From Coriobacteriaceae bacterium (GTDB lineage Bacteria; Actinomycetota; Coriobacteriia; Coriobacteriales; Coriobacteriaceae): a DNA stretch of 64,000 nucleotides. Each line of letters opens with the position of its first letter. Within the stretch, counting starts at the first letter, position 1. The stretch lies in NCBI GenBank assembly GCA_025757745.1, contig CP107217.1, forward strand, positions 1,736,001-1,800,000, read 5' to 3'. The notes below the pieces were generated by a model. That model was not told where the DNA came from. It searched no databases and saw only the letters and a list, made by a program, of their open reading frames with translations. Below are positions 40,427 to 49,885 of the stretch, piece after piece. The translations under genes were made by a program, and so were the position numbers.

Positions 40427-42787
40427 CTAAGCCAACCCCAGCAATATACCTGCCGAATGCACGACAAACGCCACGATCCAGGCGACCGTCACCTGAAACG
40501 CGAACACGGCAACGGCATAGCGCGCGCCCAGCTCACTCTTGACGGCGCCGATTGCCGCCACGCAAGGCGGGTACAGCAGCGTAAAGACCAAGAACACGTA
40601 GGCGGTGAACGGCGAAAACATGGTCGACAGTGCCGCGGGCGACGTTGCACCCAAAAGCACCGTGAGGGTCGAGATGACGCTCTCCTTGGCGATAAGTCCG
40701 GTGACGAGCGCCGTGGATGCACGCCAGTCGCCAAAGCCGAGCGGCGCCAGCGCCGGCGCGATAATGCTACCCAAACCGGCAAGTAGACTCTGCGACTGGT
40801 CGGCGACCACGTTAAAGCGGATATCGAACGTCTGCAGGAACCAGATGACCACCGTAGCGGCAAAGATAATGGTAAAGGCCTTGGTGATGAAGTCCCTGGC
40901 CTTATCCCATGCCAGCATCACCGTCGTCTTGACGCTCGGCAGGCGGTAATTGGGGAGCTCCATGATAAACGGCACCGGGTCGCCCTTAAATGCCGTGCGG
41001 TTGAGCACCAGGGCGGCAATGCAGCCGACCACGATGCCGATCAGATAGAGCGAAACCATGGCGGGAACTGTCGCCTGCGGGAAAAACGCTCCGCACAGCA
41101 GACCGTAGACCGGCAACTTGGCCGAACAGCTCATGAACGGCGTGAGCATGACCGTCATCTTGCGGTCGTGCTCGGATGGGAGCGTACGGGTCGACATGAT
41201 AGCCGGCACGGTGCAGCCAAAACCGACGAGCATGGGCACGAAGCTGCGGCCCGACAGACCAAAGCGACGCAATACCTTATCCATGACAAAGGCCACGCGC
41301 GCCATGTAGCCGGAGTCTTCCAGAATGGAGAGGAACAAAAAGAGCACGACGATAATCGGCAGGAAGGTCAGCACGCTGCCCACGCCCGTAAGCACGCCGT
41401 CGACAGCCAACGAGCGCACCACGTCGTTGGTGCCGAACGCTTTGAGACCCGCATCGGCCGAGGCGATGATGGCAGCAATGCCGTCCTCCATAAGTCCCTG
41501 CAACGCCGCGCCGATCACGCCAAACGTCAGCCAAAAGACAAGGCCCATGATCACCAGAAACGCCGGAATGGCCGTGTAACGACCTGTCAGGATGCGGTCG
41601 ATCTTGACGGAGCGCACATGCTCGCGGCTCTCGTGCGGCTTGACGACGCAGCGCCCGCACACGTCGCCGATAAAGCTAAAGCGCATGTCGGCCAGCGCGG
41701 ACAGGCGGTCGGTGCCGGCCTCGCCCTCCATCTGGGTAATGATGTGTTCGATGGCGTCGAGCTCGTTGCGGTCCAGGTGAAGCGCCTCGGTCACCAGCTC
41801 GTCGCCCTCAACCAGCTTGGTCGCCGCAAAACGCACGGGAATGTGCGCCGTCGCGGCATGGTCCTCGATAAGGTTGGCGATGCCGTGAATGCAGCGATGC
41901 AGCGCGCCGCCGTCCGGACCATCGGGCGCGCAGAAGTCCAGGCGACCGGGGCGCTCGCGGAACCGCGCCACGTGCAAGGCATGATCCACCAACTCGCCAA
42001 TGCCCTCGTTGCGGGCAGCACTAATGGGAACAACAGGCACGCCCAGCAGGCTCTCGAGCAGGTTGACGTCCACGGCGCCGCCGTTGGCCGTCACCTCGTC
42101 CATCATGTTGAGCGCGATGACCATGGGTCGATCGAGCTCCATAAGCTGCAGCGTCAGGTACAGGTTACGCTCGATGTTGGTGGCGTCGATGATATCGATG
42201 ATGGCGTCGGGATTTTCGTCCAAGATGAATTGGCGGCTGACGATCTCTTCGCCCGTGTACGGCGACAGCGAATAGATGCCAGGCAGGTCGGTAACGCTCG
42301 CCTCGGGGTGGTTACGAATAGTGCCGTCCTTGCGGTCGACCGTCACGCCGGGAAAGTTACCGACATGTTGATTGGAGCCTGTCAGCTGGTTGAACAACGT
42401 GGTCTTACCGCAGTTTTGGTTGCCGGCAAGGGCGAAATGCAGCGGTGCGCCCTCGGGCACGGCCGTTTTTGCCGCACGGGGCGAATACGTCCCCTCGCCG
42501 AGTGCCGGGTGCTCCGTCGTGCCGATTGTGGCGTTAGCGCGCGGGCCGGTATCGGTGTCGTGCACATCCACGAGCTCAATGCGTGCGGCATCGTCCTTGC
42601 GCAGCGTCAACTCATAGCCGCGCAGGCGAATCTCGAGCGGATCGCCCATGGGGGCATACTTCATCATGGTAACTTCGGTGCCCGGAGTTAGGCCCATGTC
42701 CAAAATATGCTGTCGGAGTGCCTGATCGTCCGATGCCACCGATGCGACAACGGCGTCCTTTCCAATCTCGAGTGTATCGAGCTTCAC
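40427..42787 (-). CDS. feoB: Ferrous iron transporter, FeoA-FeoB fusion
   Basis: Protein of 786 residues. Residues 1-80 form a FeoA-like SH3 domain (HILDMGLTPGTEVTMMKYAPMGDPLEIRLRGYELTLR). The FeoB G domain follows with GNQNCGKTTLFN, the G3 DLPGIYSLSPY, and NMMD as G4. The C-terminal half has about ten membrane helices with the Gate motifs (GFGCTVPAIMSTR, FMSCSAKLPVYG). It imports Fe(II), mainly under anaerobiosis. GTG start, seven bases after AAAGGA. Confidence 0.95.
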   Translation of the reverse strand: MKLDTLEIGKDAVVASVASDDQALRQHILDMGLTPGTEVTMMKYAPMGDPLEIRLRGYELTLRKDDAARIELVDVHDTDTGPRANATIGTTEHPALGEGTYSPRAAKTAVPEGAPLHFALAGNQNCGKTTLFNQLTGSNQHVGNFPGVTVDRKDGTIRNHPEASVTDLPGIYSLSPYTGEEIVSRQFILDENPDAIIDIIDATNIERNLYLTLQLMELDRPMVIALNMMDEVTANGGAVDVNLLESLLGVPVVPISAARNEGIGELVDHALHVARFRERPGRLDFCAPDGPDGGALHRCIHGIANLIEDHAATAHIPVRFAATKLVEGDELVTEALHLDRNELDAIEHIITQMEGEAGTDRLSALADMRFSFIGDVCGRCVVKPHESREHVRSVKIDRILTGRYTAIPAFLVIMGLVFWLTFGVIGAALQGLMEDGIAAIIASADAGLKAFGTNDVVRSLAVDGVLTGVGSVLTFLPIIVVLFLFLSILEDSGYMARVAFVMDKVLRRFGLSGRSFVPMLVGFGCTVPAIMSTRTLPSEHDRKMTVMLTPFMSCSAKLPVYGLLCGAFFPQATVPAMVSLYLIGIVVGCIAALVLNRTAFKGDPVPFIMELPNYRLPSVKTTVMLAWDKARDFITKAFTIIFAATVVIWFLQTFDIRFNVVADQSQSLLAGLGSIIAPALAPLGFGDWRASTALVTGLIAKESVISTLTVLLGATSPAALSTMFSPFTAYVFLVFTLLYPPCVAAIGAVKSELGARYAVAVFAFQVTVAWIVAFVVHSAGILLGLA

Positions 42788-42818
42788 GCGCTCATCCTTT
42801 CGTTAGACGCGGTTAACC

Positions 42819-42838
42819 GTTTACCGGGGCTAACCAAC
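42819..42838 (-). promoter_or_regulatory. Possible DtxR-type half-site upstream of feoB
   Basis: The minus strand reads TTGGTTAGCCCCGGTAAA. The left half matches the iron-repressor consensus (TTAGGTTAGCC); the right half is degenerate. It lies about 35-50 bp upstream of the feoB GTG. Confidence 0.3.
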
Positions 42839-42908
42839 TCGTAACGACAAATGATAGCGCTCTGAACTATTTTATAAAGTAAAATACCGATGTTTACCTG
42901 CGCAAACT

Positions 42909-43229
42909 TTATGCGGTGCGCCCCGAAAGCTCTTTGCGCATACCGCTCAGCGAGATCGAAATGGGACCCGACCGCGCGGTAGCAGTGAGTCGATCACCCT
43001 CAACCGACCCCGTGCATGTAAAGGGCGCCTTGCCCATCAAGACGTGGGAGATAGTACCCGAGAGCTCAAAGAAATCGCCCTCAGCGCGGGCACCCGAGAG
43101 AGCGATATTGAGACCCCTGACGTTTAGTACTGCCCTGAGCGCGCCGTTCACCCCATGTGAAAACGTCACCTCGCCGCGCTTGCTCCCCACCGGCGTCTGG
43201 GCCAAAACCACATACGTACCCTCAAGCAT
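42909..43229 (-). CDS. Small protein of unknown function
   Basis: Protein of 106 residues, not recognised. It starts MLEGTYVVLAQTPVGSKRGEV, directly after GGAGGAGCC. It looks like an all-beta fold with repeated glycine turns (FELSGTISH, GKAPFTCTGSVEGDRLTATAR, ISISLSGMR). The layout, a target-sequence-like KxPFxxxG followed by GDxLxA, is internally repetitive. No signal peptide. It sits upstream of feoAB in the same direction with a 121-bp gap, so a shared role is only a guess. Confidence 0.72.
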   Translation of the reverse strand: MLEGTYVVLAQTPVGSKRGEVTFSHGVNGALRAVLNVRGLNIALSGARAEGDFFELSGTISHVLMGKAPFTCTGSVEGDRLTATARSGPISISLSGMRKELSGRTA

Positions 43230-43276
43230 GGCTCCTCCTCTAAGCAGACTTTTTGAAACGGGCAAGTAGTCTACTT

Positions 43277-44176
43277 TTACATATGGCGTTCCAGGAAGCG
43301 GAAGGCCAGGCGGATCCAGGGACGGACGGAAACCTGCTTGTCCTCGTTGTCGACCGCGGTATTGGCGTTGCCGAGCGAAAGGCCGTGGCCACCCTGGTCA
43401 AAGACGTGCATCTCGCATGCAACACCCTCCTCGGCCATGCGCTGCGCGAACGGGTAGGCCTGCGCGACCGGCGCCGTCTTATCGTCCGAAACGCCCCACA
43501 CAAAGGTCGGGGGCATCTGGCGCGAAACGTGCGTGGTAGGGCAAATGTCGGTCAGGTGCTCATCGGTCGCCTCGCCGCCCGTCACCATCGACAGATAGTC
43601 GTTGAGCAAATCGCGCCCTGTCTTGCCACCCGTCTTGGGCACGCGCAGGTCGATGCGCGGGTCACGCGTCTGCATATCGCGCACATAGGCAAGGTCGAGC
43701 AACGGATAGCCCAGCACCACGGCGTCGGGACGAATATCCTCCGGACGAGCCCCGGCAAGGCCCGCGAAGGGGCCGGTCTTCCATTGCGTCGCCAGCGAGG
43801 CGCAGATCATGCCGCCCGCCGAAAAGCCCACGACGCACACGCGCTTGGGATCGACATGCCACTCGTCGGCGTTGGCGCGCACGGTAGCGACCATCTTGGC
43901 AAGGTCTGCCTGGGGGTGCGGAAAGCTCACGTCGCCCGTGCCGCTCGTCACATAGTTGAGCACAAAGGCCTGGTAGCCGCGGTCCAAAAACGCAAACGCC
44001 ACCGGGTCCTGCTCGTGCGGAGCGATATGCGTAAACCCGCCTCCGCCGCAGATGATCACCGCGGGGCGGCGGCCATTGGGCTTGTCGGGCAGCGGCTCGG
44101 CACCCAGATACGTAAACGTCGCCGGATAATCCTCGGTCGGCTCCTCGCCCCACAGCGCATGGTTCTCAATAATCAT
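43277..44176 (-). CDS. Alpha/beta hydrolase, acetylesterase-like
   Basis: Protein of 299 residues, cytoplasmic. The oxyanion strand PAVIICGGGGFTHIAPHEQD is followed by the nucleophile elbow GFSAGG (serine). The likely catalytic Asp is in WGVSDDKTAPV and the His in DQGGHGLSLGN. This layout fits the BD-FAE/esterase lipase group that removes acetyl groups from xylo-oligosaccharides or similar. The ATG chosen follows GGAGGGAGCACCT; upstream in-frame sequence is noncoding. Confidence 0.86.
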   Translation of the reverse strand: MIIENHALWGEEPTEDYPATFTYLGAEPLPDKPNGRRPAVIICGGGGFTHIAPHEQDPVAFAFLDRGYQAFVLNYVTSGTGDVSFPHPQADLAKMVATVRANADEWHVDPKRVCVVGFSAGGMICASLATQWKTGPFAGLAGARPEDIRPDAVVLGYPLLDLAYVRDMQTRDPRIDLRVPKTGGKTGRDLLNDYLSMVTGGEATDEHLTDICPTTHVSRQMPPTFVWGVSDDKTAPVAQAYPFAQRMAEEGVACEMHVFDQGGHGLSLGNANTAVDNEDKQVSVRPWIRLAFRFLERHM

Positions 44177-44422
44177 AGGTGCTCCCTCCGTGCGATTCGT
44201 GCGCGCTCGTTTTTCGCACCTTAGCGTACCCCACTTGAGCCCGCGGCGCAGAAACACCCCCGCAATAAGTTGGCCTTCAACTGATATATCACAAAATCGC
44301 TGTTCAGAGGTATCGTTGGGCAGCGTAAAATAGGAGCGCTGACCGTGCTGGGAAACACGTACGAAACGTTTCCGGCAAACCACACGCGTGCAACATGCAC
44401 GCCTGATACGTTGGAGGCATCT

Positions 44423-44986
44423 ATGGGTCTGCTCGATTCGCTCAAGTCCACGTTCACTTCGTCGGGCGAGGCGTCCGTTCCGCCCGCAGCAAGCTTCGCC
44501 ACCCGCGAAGGCGTCATCTACGCTCCCGTCAACGGCGTGCTCGTCAATCTGAGTGAGGTTCCCGACGAGACCATCGCCTCGGGCATGCTCGGCCAGGGTT
44601 ACGGCATCGAGCCCATTACCGGCACCATTTACGCCCCCGCCAACGGTCGCATCGGCGCCACCACCGTCACCAATCACTCCATCGGCATGATCACCGAGGA
44701 CGGCCTGCGCGTGTTCATCCATGTTGGCCTGGGCACCGTGGAAATGAACGGCAAGGGTTTTGCCCGCTTTGTCGAGATGGGTGACACGGTCAAGGCCGGC
44801 CAGCCGCTCATCAGCTTCGACCGCGACGCTATCAAGGCCGCCGGTCACGAGGACATCGTGACCGTCATCATCTCTGAGCTCGACCGCCTCAAGAGCATCG
44901 ACCACGTCGGCGAGTCTGGCACGCTTATCGGCGGCAATCCGCTCGTCAAGCTTGGCGATCCGCTGCTGGTTGCCAAGACCAAGTAG
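44423..44986 (+). CDS. PTS glucose-type EIIA component
   Basis: Protein of 187 residues, cytoplasmic phosphocarrier. The active-site histidine is in FIHVGLGTVEMNGKGF (HxGxxTV motif), with the helper histidine in TNHSIGMITEDG. VKAGQPLISFD and GNPLVKLGDPLLVAK complete the fold. About 25 residues precede the domain. ATG chosen six bases after TTGGAGG. It could serve the orphan EIIC at 8776 or act as a regulator; no EIIB is nearby. Confidence 0.9.
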   Translation: MGLLDSLKSTFTSSGEASVPPAASFATREGVIYAPVNGVLVNLSEVPDETIASGMLGQGYGIEPITGTIYAPANGRIGATTVTNHSIGMITEDGLRVFIHVGLGTVEMNGKGFARFVEMGDTVKAGQPLISFDRDAIKAAGHEDIVTVIISELDRLKSIDHVGESGTLIGGNPLVKLGDPLLVAKTK

Positions 44987-45024
44987 CCAGGCCCCGCGCC
45001 ACACAGCCAAAAGGCACCTCGTCA

Positions 45025-45062
45025 AGCGCCCGCGACCATTTGGCCGCGGGCGCTTTTCGTTT
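45025..45062 (+). terminator. Intrinsic terminator after the EIIA gene
   Basis: AGCGCCCGCG pairs with CGCGGGCGCT, followed by TTTTCGTTT on the plus strand, about 40 bp after the stop codon. Confidence 0.85.
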
Positions 45063-45112
45063 GAAAAACCATCCCGCCAATGCCTTATCTGTATAGCCCA
45101 AATGAGCCGAGC

Positions 45113-45121
45113 TGCTAGAAT
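45113..45121 (+). promoter_or_regulatory. Extended -10 promoter of asnS
   Basis: TGCTAGAAT matches an extended -10 (TGnTAGAAT), about 47 bp upstream of the chosen GTG start. No good -35 accompanies it. No T-box anti-terminator is visible in the short leader. Confidence 0.5.
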
Positions 45122-45167
45122 ATCGAACTGTATGGATAACTATCATTCAACCGTTATGGGAGGATAC

Positions 45168-46571
45168 GTGAACCGCACCAAAATCGCGCAGCTCTATGCC
45201 GATGCCGAGTCGCTCGGCGGCCAGACCGTCACCGTCGCCGGCTGGGTCAAGTCCATCCGCGACATGAAGAACTTTGGCTTTGTTACGCTCAACGACGGCA
45301 GCTGCTTCCGCGACCTGCAGGTCGTCATGAACCGCGAGGCACTCGACAACTACGACGAGATCGCCCATCAAAACGTCTCGGCCGCACTCATTTGCACCGG
45401 CACCGTCAAGCTGACCCCCGATGCGCCCCAGCCCTTCGAGCTTTCTGCCACCTCCATCGAGGTCGAGGGCGTCAGCGCCCCGGATTACCCGCTGCAGAAG
45501 AAGCGCGCAACCGTCGAGTTCCTGCGCACCCAGCAGCACCTGCGCCCGCGCACCAACCTGTTCCGTGCCGTCTTCCGCATCCGTTCTGTCGCGGCTGCCG
45601 CCATCCACCGCTTCTTCCAGGAGCAGGGCTTTGTCTACGTCAACACCCCCATCATCACCACGAGTGACTGCGAGGGCGCCGGCGAGATGTTCCGCGTGAC
45701 CACGCTCGACCCCAAAAATCCGCCCCTCACCGAGTCCGGCGAGGTTGACTGGAGCCAGGACTTCTTTGGAAAGCACGCGAGCCTTACCGTATCCGGCCAG
45801 CTCAATGCCGAGAACTTTGCCATGGCCTTTGGCGACGTGTACACCTTTGGCCCCACCTTCCGCGCCGAAAACTCCAACACCACGCGCCACGCCGCCGAGT
45901 TTTGGATGATCGAGCCCGAGATGGCCTTTGCCGACCTTAACGACTACATGGATAACGCCGAGGCCATGCTCAAGTACGTCCTTAAGGACGTTATGGCCAC
46001 CTGCCCCGACGAGCTCAACATGCTCAACAAGTTTGTGGACAAGGGCTTGATCGAGCGCCTGGACCACGTGGCAAACTCCGACTTTGCCCGCGTTACCTAC
46101 ACCGAGGCCGTCGAGATCCTGGAGCAGGCAGTCGCTGCTGGCCACCAGTTTGATTACCCCGTCAGCTGGGGCATCGACCTGCAGACCGAGCACGAGCGCT
46201 TCCTGACCGAGGAGCACTTTAAGCGCCCGACCTTCGTGACCGACTACCCGGCTGAGATCAAGGCGTTCTACATGCGCATGAACGAGGACGGCAAGACCGT
46301 CGCCGCCGCCGACTGCCTGGTTCCCGGTATCGGCGAGATTATCGGCGGCTCCCAGCGCGAGGAGCGCCTGGATCTGCTCGAGGCCCGCATCAAGGACCTG
46401 GGCATGAATCCCGAGCAGTACAAGTACTACCTTGACCTGCGCCGCTACGGTTCCTGCAAGCACGCCGGCTACGGTCTGGGCTTCGAGCGCTTGGTCATGT
46501 ATCTGACCGGCGTGGGCAACATCCGCGACGTCCTGCCGCACCCGCGCACCGTGGGCAACGCCGACTTCTAA
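45168..46571 (+). CDS. asnS: Asparaginyl-tRNA synthetase
   Basis: Protein of 467 residues, class II aminoacyl-tRNA synthetase. The N-terminal OB fold (VTVAGWVKSIRDMKNFGFVTLNDG) binds the anticodon. Class II motifs 2 and 3 appear as FRAENSNTTRHAAEFWMIEPEM and GYGLGFERLVMYLTGVGNIRDV. The GTG start six bases after GGGAGG gives the usual length; an upstream ATG at 45132 would add 12 residues. The ending PHPRTVGNADF is less usual (typically PRTPGxxxF) but follows the family pattern. Confidence 0.95.
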   Translation: MNRTKIAQLYADAESLGGQTVTVAGWVKSIRDMKNFGFVTLNDGSCFRDLQVVMNREALDNYDEIAHQNVSAALICTGTVKLTPDAPQPFELSATSIEVEGVSAPDYPLQKKRATVEFLRTQQHLRPRTNLFRAVFRIRSVAAAAIHRFFQEQGFVYVNTPIITTSDCEGAGEMFRVTTLDPKNPPLTESGEVDWSQDFFGKHASLTVSGQLNAENFAMAFGDVYTFGPTFRAENSNTTRHAAEFWMIEPEMAFADLNDYMDNAEAMLKYVLKDVMATCPDELNMLNKFVDKGLIERLDHVANSDFARVTYTEAVEILEQAVAAGHQFDYPVSWGIDLQTEHERFLTEEHFKRPTFVTDYPAEIKAFYMRMNEDGKTVAAADCLVPGIGEIIGGSQREERLDLLEARIKDLGMNPEQYKYYLDLRRYGSCKHAGYGLGFERLVMYLTGVGNIRDVLPHPRTVGNADF

Positions 46572-46618
46572 TCGTCGGACGCTAGCTCGCGTCGCCACAC
46601 GCCAACGCTCATCGCATA

Positions 46619-46653
46619 AGCGTCTCTCGACATCGGTCGAGAGACGCTTTTTT
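46619..46653 (+). terminator. Intrinsic terminator after asnS
   Basis: AGCGTCTCTCGA pairs with TCGAGAGACGCT around a six-base loop and is followed by six T, about 50 bp after the asnS stop. Confidence 0.9.
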
Positions 46654-46828
46654 CAACAGCATCCGTCAAGCTTTTGGCAAGTTTTTGGTCAGTTGGGCAG
46701 GGCTGTTGAAAACTCGACCCGCCGTCTGCCGGCAACCAACGACCGTCCAAGGCGCCACGCGTCCTTGGCCAGGCTCCGCGCCCTAGGCTCTGATCTGCCA
46801 TCACCAAAAAAGAAAGGACGTGGGCACT

Positions 46829-47617
46829 ATGACCGAAGCCGTTGTTGAAAACTACGAGACCACGACCAGGGGCTCCGCCTCGATGGCAGCCTATCGCGCC
46901 GTGCGCATCCTGCAGCTCTTGAGCGAGAACACCGGCGAGGACAAAGCGCTGCTTTCCGACGAGCTGGTCGAGCTTCTCGCCCATCCCGACGACCCCGCCC
47001 GCATGCCCATCTCGGCGGCACGCCGCAGCATCTATACCTCGATATCGGCACTTCGTCACGCCGGATACGAAATCGACTATAAACGCGGCGTGGGCTATCG
47101 GCTCCTCACCCGCCCACTTGCTGACGAGGAGATCATACGGCTCCACGGCATGGTCATGCGCAACCGATCGACGCCCATAGCCATTCGAAAGAGCATGGCG
47201 CAGCACCTGGTCGCCATGGCGAGCGCCGATGTTCGCGGCTACCTCGATATGCCCGAACCGGCACCGGCCGCCAACGACGCGCCCGTCAAGACAACGCGTC
47301 CGCGTGCCAAGCGTATCGACACGTGCGAGCTCGTCGAACAGGCCATCGACCATGGAACAACCGTCAGCTTTGATATCTCAAACGTCATGACCCGGGGCGA
47401 AACCGAGGTGGTACGGATGACGGTCCGGCCCTTTGCCATCAGGCAGCGCGATGGCGTCTCGTATCTGCTGGGAACGGTCTACGACACCCGAGGCGCCGAC
47501 GACACCCTGCGCACCGTTGAGGTCAGCCGCATGAGAAACGTCAGCACGCGTTTGCTCGACGGCAAGAAACTCTTTGCCGCGCTAGACGAAGAAGACAGCC
47601 CCGCGCCCGCAGCATAA
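46829..47617 (+). CDS. Transcriptional regulator, HTH plus WYL-like domain
   Basis: Protein of 262 residues. The N-terminal ~100 residues look like a winged helix (YRAVRILQLLSEN, then RRSIYTSISALRHAGYEIDYKRGVGYRLL, a recognition helix and wing). The C-terminal part (VSFDISNVMTRGE, VRPFAIRQRDGVSYLLGTVYD) resembles the WYL sensor domain, although the Trp-Tyr-Leu triplet is replaced. A proline/alanine linker separates the two. It lies ahead of the ABC transporter operon and could regulate it; this is inference from position. Confidence 0.75.
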   Translation: MTEAVVENYETTTRGSASMAAYRAVRILQLLSENTGEDKALLSDELVELLAHPDDPARMPISAARRSIYTSISALRHAGYEIDYKRGVGYRLLTRPLADEEIIRLHGMVMRNRSTPIAIRKSMAQHLVAMASADVRGYLDMPEPAPAANDAPVKTTRPRAKRIDTCELVEQAIDHGTTVSFDISNVMTRGETEVVRMTVRPFAIRQRDGVSYLLGTVYDTRGADDTLRTVEVSRMRNVSTRLLDGKKLFAALDEEDSPAPAA

Positions 47618-47689
47618 GCCCCGTTACCGTCCGTTGTTCCTCAGCACCGCCCATCCGGTTCAGTATTAAAAAACCCGCCAGGTTATTGT

Positions 47690-47724
47690 AAAAATGGACA
47701 TCGGCGTTACTATAGTCCCACTTG
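47690..47724 (+). promoter_or_regulatory. Promoter and hairpin leader of the ABC transporter operon
   Basis: TTGTAA, a 16-bp spacer and TACTAT form a promoter about 60-85 bp upstream of the operon. A short hairpin TTGCACT...AGTGCA (about 47729-47750) lies in the leader. No riboswitch was recognised. Confidence 0.6.
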
Positions 47725-47776
47725 CACTTTTTCCTAGTGCAGTGTTTCCAGCCATTTTTATACTGGGGGTAATGAT

Positions 47777-48757
47777 ATGAAGGACATCACCATCAGCCGC
47801 AGGAGCCTTCTTGTCTCCGCTGGCCTGCTCGCGCTCGCTCCGCTCGCCGGATGCGGCGGCAACTCTGGTTCCGGCTCCGCTGCCGCCGGTTCCGACTACA
47901 CCATCGGCGTTCTGCAGCTCACCGAGCACTCCGCGCTCGATGCCGCCAACGACGGCTTCGTCAAGGCCATCAAGAAGAGCGGCCTTAAGGTCAAGATCGA
48001 CCAGAAGAACGCCCAGAACGACCAGTCCACGTGTAAGTCCATTGCCGACAAGTTCGTAGGCGACGGCGTCGACCTGATCTATACCATCGCTACGCCCGCC
48101 GCGCAGGCTGCCGCCGGCGCCACCGCTGATATCCCCATCGTTGGCTGTGCCATCACCGACTACGCCGCTTCCGGCCTGGTCCGGGACAACGACAAGCCCG
48201 GCACCAACGTCACGGGCGCTTCCGACCTCACCCCGGTCGCCGAGCAGCTCGAGATGATGCAGAAGGTCCTGCCCGACGTTAAGAAGGTCGGCCTGCTCTA
48301 CTGCACCGCCGAGTCCAACTCCGACGTCCAGATCAAGGCCGCCAAGAAGGAGCTCGACAAGCTGGGCCTGGAGTACACCGACTTCACCGTCTCGAGCTCC
48401 AACGAGATCCAGTCCGTCGTCGAATCTGCCGTGGGCAAGGTCGACGCGCTGTACTCCCCCACCGATAACACCATCGCCGCGGGCGCCTCACAGGTGGGCC
48501 AGATCTGCAAGGAGAACAATCTTCCCTACGTGACCGGCGAGGAGGGTATGTGCATGGCCGGCGGCCTGTTCACCCTCTCTATCAACTATGAGGACCTGGG
48601 CTACGCCGCGGGCGAGATGGCCGTTAAGATCCTGAAGGGCGAGGCCAAGCCTGAGGATATGCCGATCAAGCACCTCTCGAGCAAGAACCTGGTCGTCGTC
48701 AAGAATGACGAGATGGCCGAGGCTTTGGGCATCGACCTCTCCGCTCTGGACGAGTAG
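47777..48757 (+). CDS. ABC transporter substrate-binding lipoprotein, TrpX-like
   Basis: Protein of 326 residues. The signal peptide ends in a lipobox LAGC (Cys26 region), then a Gly/Ser-rich linker and a periplasmic-binding fold (TIGVLQLTEHSALDAANDGF, DLIYTIATPAAQAA, VGLLYCTAES, LYSPTDNTIAAG). This is the PF04392 type, whose streptococcal member TrpX binds tryptophan. The ligand here is unproven; tryptophan or tyrosine are likely. Confidence 0.88.
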   Translation: MKDITISRRSLLVSAGLLALAPLAGCGGNSGSGSAAAGSDYTIGVLQLTEHSALDAANDGFVKAIKKSGLKVKIDQKNAQNDQSTCKSIADKFVGDGVDLIYTIATPAAQAAAGATADIPIVGCAITDYAASGLVRDNDKPGTNVTGASDLTPVAEQLEMMQKVLPDVKKVGLLYCTAESNSDVQIKAAKKELDKLGLEYTDFTVSSSNEIQSVVESAVGKVDALYSPTDNTIAAGASQVGQICKENNLPYVTGEEGMCMAGGLFTLSINYEDLGYAAGEMAVKILKGEAKPEDMPIKHLSSKNLVVVKNDEMAEALGIDLSALDE

Positions 48758-48961
48758 CAGTATGCGCGGCGATGTGCCTAGGGCCCATACTCGCGCCGTT
48801 GCCGTGTTATTCAATATCTGAGCCACAGGGGCGAACGCCAAAGACCGGCGTTCGCCCTGCTTGTTTCGGATGAGACAAAACATCCGTCCGCCACTCTATT
48901 ATGCATTGTTACCGCTATCATGGTGACTCGCGTGTCCACCCTATCCTAGGAGGCATGAAGC

Positions 48962-49885
48962 ATGCTCATTGCATTGCAGGGCGCCGTTTCGCAGGGCGTC
49001 CTCTGGGGCATTATGGTGCTTGGCGTGTTTATCACGTTCCGCCTGCTCGACATCCCCGATATGACCTGCGACGGCAGTTTTGCCCTCGGCGGCTGTGTCT
49101 GCGCCGTGCTCATCGTCAATAACGACGTCGACCCGCTGCTCGCCGTTTTGGCCGGCATGTGCGCCGGCGCCATCGCGGGCGCGGTCACGGGCATTTTGAC
49201 CACCGTCTTTGAGATTCCCGCAATCCTCGCCGGAATCCTCACCCAGATCAGTCTGTGGTCCATCAACCTGCGTATCATGGGCAAGTCCAACACGCCCATC
49301 CTTGCCAAGGGCACTATCTTCTCGTCTGTCAGCAACATGACGGGCCTGCCGCAGTCCACTGTTGCCATTATCCTAGGCATCGTGCTGGCCGTGGCCATCG
49401 TCGCCATCCTGTACTGGTTCTTTGGCACCGAGATCGGCTCGGCACTGCGTGCCACCGGCAACAACGAGTACATGATCCGCGCCCTGGGCGTTAACACCAA
49501 CACCACCAAAATGATCGCCCTCGTGCTCTCCAACGCCCTCATTGGCCTTTCGGGTGCGCTCATCTGCCAGAGCCAGAAGTATGCCGACATTGGCATGGGC
49601 ACCGGCGCCATCGTTATCGGTCTTGCCGCCATCGTCATCGGCGAGGTGCTCGGCCGCCTGCTGCCCGGCGGTCTCACGCAGTTCTCCGTCCGTCTGGCCT
49701 CCGCCGTCTTTGGCTCCGTGGTGTACTTCCTCATCCGCGCCATCGTGCTGCAGCTGGGCATGGACGCCAACGACATGAAACTGCTCTCTGCTGTGATTGT
49801 CGCCGTGGCCCTGTGCGTGCCCGTGGTTTGGGAGCGCTATAAGCTCCGCAGCTCCTACACGAAGGGAGATGAGGCAGATGCTTAA
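48962..49885 (+). CDS. ABC transporter permease, TrpY-like
   Basis: Protein of 307 residues with about nine membrane helices of the branched-chain amino acid permease type. FRLLDIPDMTCDGSFALGG and NALIGLSGALICQSQKYADIGMGTGAIVIGLAA are hallmarks of this group. It is followed by the ATPase, whose ATG lies eight bases inside the end of this gene. A 200-bp gap separates it from the binding protein. Confidence 0.88.
   Translation: MLIALQGAVSQGVLWGIMVLGVFITFRLLDIPDMTCDGSFALGGCVCAVLIVNNDVDPLLAVLAGMCAGAIAGAVTGILTTVFEIPAILAGILTQISLWSINLRIMGKSNTPILAKGTIFSSVSNMTGLPQSTVAIILGIVLAVAIVAILYWFFGTEIGSALRATGNNEYMIRALGVNTNTTKMIALVLSNALIGLSGALICQSQKYADIGMGTGAIVIGLAAIVIGEVLGRLLPGGLTQFSVRLASAVFGSVVYFLIRAIVLQLGMDANDMKLLSAVIVAVALCVPVVWERYKLRSSYTKGDEADA

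Noticed and set aside
43277..45025. A 582-residue version of the hydrolase
   Set aside because: The extra N-terminal part is antisense to the EIIA gene and its terminator. The ATG at 44176 has a good ribosome binding site and gives the family length.
44987..45167. A T-box leader for asnS
   Set aside because: Only about 45 nt lie between the likely -10 and the start codon, and the hairpin upstream is the terminator of the preceding gene.
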